Assembly: GCA_003449515.1 (NCBI GenBank)
Contig: DMHI01000218.1
Coordinates: forward strand, 1,168-11,164
Reading direction: 5' to 3'
DNA length: 9,997 nucleotides
DNA from: Lysobacteraceae bacterium
GTDB lineage: Bacteria; Pseudomonadota; Gammaproteobacteria; Xanthomonadales; Xanthomonadaceae
Made by a program: the position numbers and the translations under genes. The notes beneath the pieces are model-generated. The model did not search any database, was not told the DNA's origin, and saw only the letters and a list, made by a program, of their open reading frames with translations. Of this stretch, positions 8,299 to 9,997 are shown piece after piece (the stretch's first letter is position 1; each line of letters begins with the position of its first letter).

Positions 8299-8915
8299 TC
8301 GAACGCGTCATCGCCCTCGCCGCCCTCTCGCAATCCTTGAAGCTGGTACAGCAGCTGGCCACCGTCGGCCAGACCGAACAGCACCCCGAGTCGGTCCTGT
8401 TCGACAGCCTGTTCCGCTTCGATGCCGACGACGCCGAAACCATCTATGGCGGTGGGGAGGCGATCGGGCGTGGGCTCGACCGCGGACTGCGCGAACTGCT
8501 GGCCATGCTCGGTCACGGCCCCAAGGATCCGGCCGTCGGCCGCATGGGCATGACCCTGCTGGCATTGGAGCGGAACTTCGTGCGTCACCCGACCGCTGGC
8601 GAGCGCATCCAGCAGACCCTGCGCGACATCGACCGCCAACGCCAGCACCTCGGCGCCATGCACCCGACGGTGATCAACCGCCTCGGCGACCTCTACGCCG
8701 AACAGGTCGGCCCGCTTGGACAGCGCGTGCTGGTGCAGGGCAACCCGGTCTATCTCGGGCAGCCGCCCATCGTCGCGGAGGTGCGCGCGCTGCTGCTGGC
8801 CGGACTGCGCGCCGCGGTGCTCTGGCGACAGGTCGGCGGAAGCCGGCTGGACTTCGTTCTGCGTCGGCGCACGATGATCGAGAACGCGCAAAGGCTGCTG
8901 TCGCCGCTCGACTGA
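8295..8915 (+). CDS. hflD: HflD family protein (DUF489)
   Basis: Membrane-associated, largely helical protein; in E. coli it was found as a factor that lowers lambda lysogenization by acting on CII. Its housekeeping role is unclear. The 206-residue product (E. coli 213) matches the family through ALAALSQSLKLVQQLA (7-22), the QQTLRDIDRQRQHL stretch (106-119), HPTVINRLGDLY (123-134), NPVYLGQP (150-157) and LLAGLRAAVLWRQVGG (167-182). No strong hydrophobic membrane span is seen, consistent with peripheral attachment. The start ATG 8295 overlaps the mnmA stop, and no Shine-Dalgarno sequence is visible, so translation is probably coupled. In E. coli and many relatives purB follows; here acnA does. 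Confidence 0.95.
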   Translation: MIERVIALAALSQSLKLVQQLATVGQTEQHPESVLFDSLFRFDADDAETIYGGGEAIGRGLDRGLRELLAMLGHGPKDPAVGRMGMTLLALERNFVRHPTAGERIQQTLRDIDRQRQHLGAMHPTVINRLGDLYAEQVGPLGQRVLVQGNPVYLGQPPIVAEVRALLLAGLRAAVLWRQVGGSRLDFVLRRRTMIENAQRLLSPLD

Positions 8916-8943
8916 CGGCCACGACCTCCGGCGCGCGCGTCTT

Positions 8944-8955
8944 CGACCAAGGTCG
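8944..8955. repeat. Short inverted repeat after hflD
   Basis: CGACC and GGTCG flank AA, a 12-base interrupted palindrome 28 bases after the hflD stop. No T-run follows. It could be a protein site or chance. Confidence 0.25.
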
Positions 8956-8974
8956 CAGTCGCCGCAGGCGTTCC

Positions 8975-8995
8975 GTCGCCCCGGACCGGGGCGGC
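8975..8995. repeat. GC-rich inverted repeat upstream of the acnA -10 box
   Basis: CGCCCCG (8977-8983) and CGGGGCG (8987-8993) form a perfect 7-bp stem with a GAC loop, extended to 9 bp by a T-G wobble and a G-C pair. It ends 6 bases before the candidate acnA -10, so it covers the place where the -35 would sit. It could be an operator or a rho-independent-like hairpin for hflD, but no T-run follows. Confidence 0.45.
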
Positions 8996-9001
8996 TTCCG
9001 G

Positions 9002-9007
9002 CATAAT
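9002..9007 (+). promoter_or_regulatory. Possible -10 box of acnA
   Basis: CATAAT matches the -10 consensus at 5 of 6 positions and lies 71 bases before the acnA ATG. A start near 9014 would give a leader of about 65 bases. The expected -35 position is G/C-only and does not match consensus, so an activator or another sigma factor could be involved, or this may be chance. Confidence 0.4.
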
Positions 9008-9068
9008 TCGGTGTTGCCAGAGCCCGCCGCGAGGCGCGCTTGGGATCCCTTCGCCGCATCACCAGCCT

Positions 9069-9072
9069 GGAG
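9069..9072 (+). promoter_or_regulatory. Ribosome binding site of acnA
   Basis: GGAG 6 bases before ATG 9079, a good spacing that supports this start. Confidence 0.65.
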
Positions 9073-9078
9073 CCCTCC

Positions 9079-9997
<919 letters not shown>

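Overview
This window looks like an ordinary housekeeping stretch from a G+C-rich (about two thirds G+C by eye) gammaproteobacterium, most likely in or near the Xanthomonadales. The reasons are the E. coli-like gene order around aat-infA-clpA-clpS and nudJ-mnmA-hflD, the protein sequences themselves, and starts that often lack strong ribosome binding sites, with one start that looks leaderless. The genus cannot be read from the sequence.

Layout. At 1-383 (minus) is the first third of alanine dehydrogenase (ald), cut by the window edge. A 119-base divergent gap with a G/C hairpin leads to a plus-strand cluster: trxB (thioredoxin reductase), a COG3146-type predicted N-acyltransferase, and aat (leucyl/phenylalanyl-tRNA-protein transferase). 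After a 153-base gap with a possible promoter comes infA (IF-1). A perfect 10-bp hairpin separates infA from the convergent clpS-clpA pair (minus). From a 124-base divergent gap the plus-strand cluster nudJ-mnmA-hflD starts, with 4-base overlaps at both junctions. After a 163-base gap with two inverted repeats and a -10-like box, acnA (aconitase A) begins and runs off the right edge.

How the genes work together. Aat adds Leu/Phe to the N-termini of proteins bearing Lys/Arg, ClpS recognises such N-degrons, and ClpA (with ClpP, encoded elsewhere) unfolds them for degradation, so aat, clpS and clpA form the bacterial N-end rule pathway and sit within 4 kb. TrxB supplies reduced thioredoxin, IF-1 acts in translation initiation, MnmA thiolates tRNA U34, NudJ is a Nudix phosphohydrolase, HflD is a conserved membrane-associated protein, and Ald and AcnA belong to central metabolism.

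I found no mobile element, CRISPR array, defence island, tRNA or rRNA. No undescribed biological system is apparent. The points worth a second look are regulatory: the leaderless-looking clpS promoter, the inverted repeat over the acnA promoter region, the hairpin in the ald/trxB gap, and the replacements within otherwise conserved gene order.
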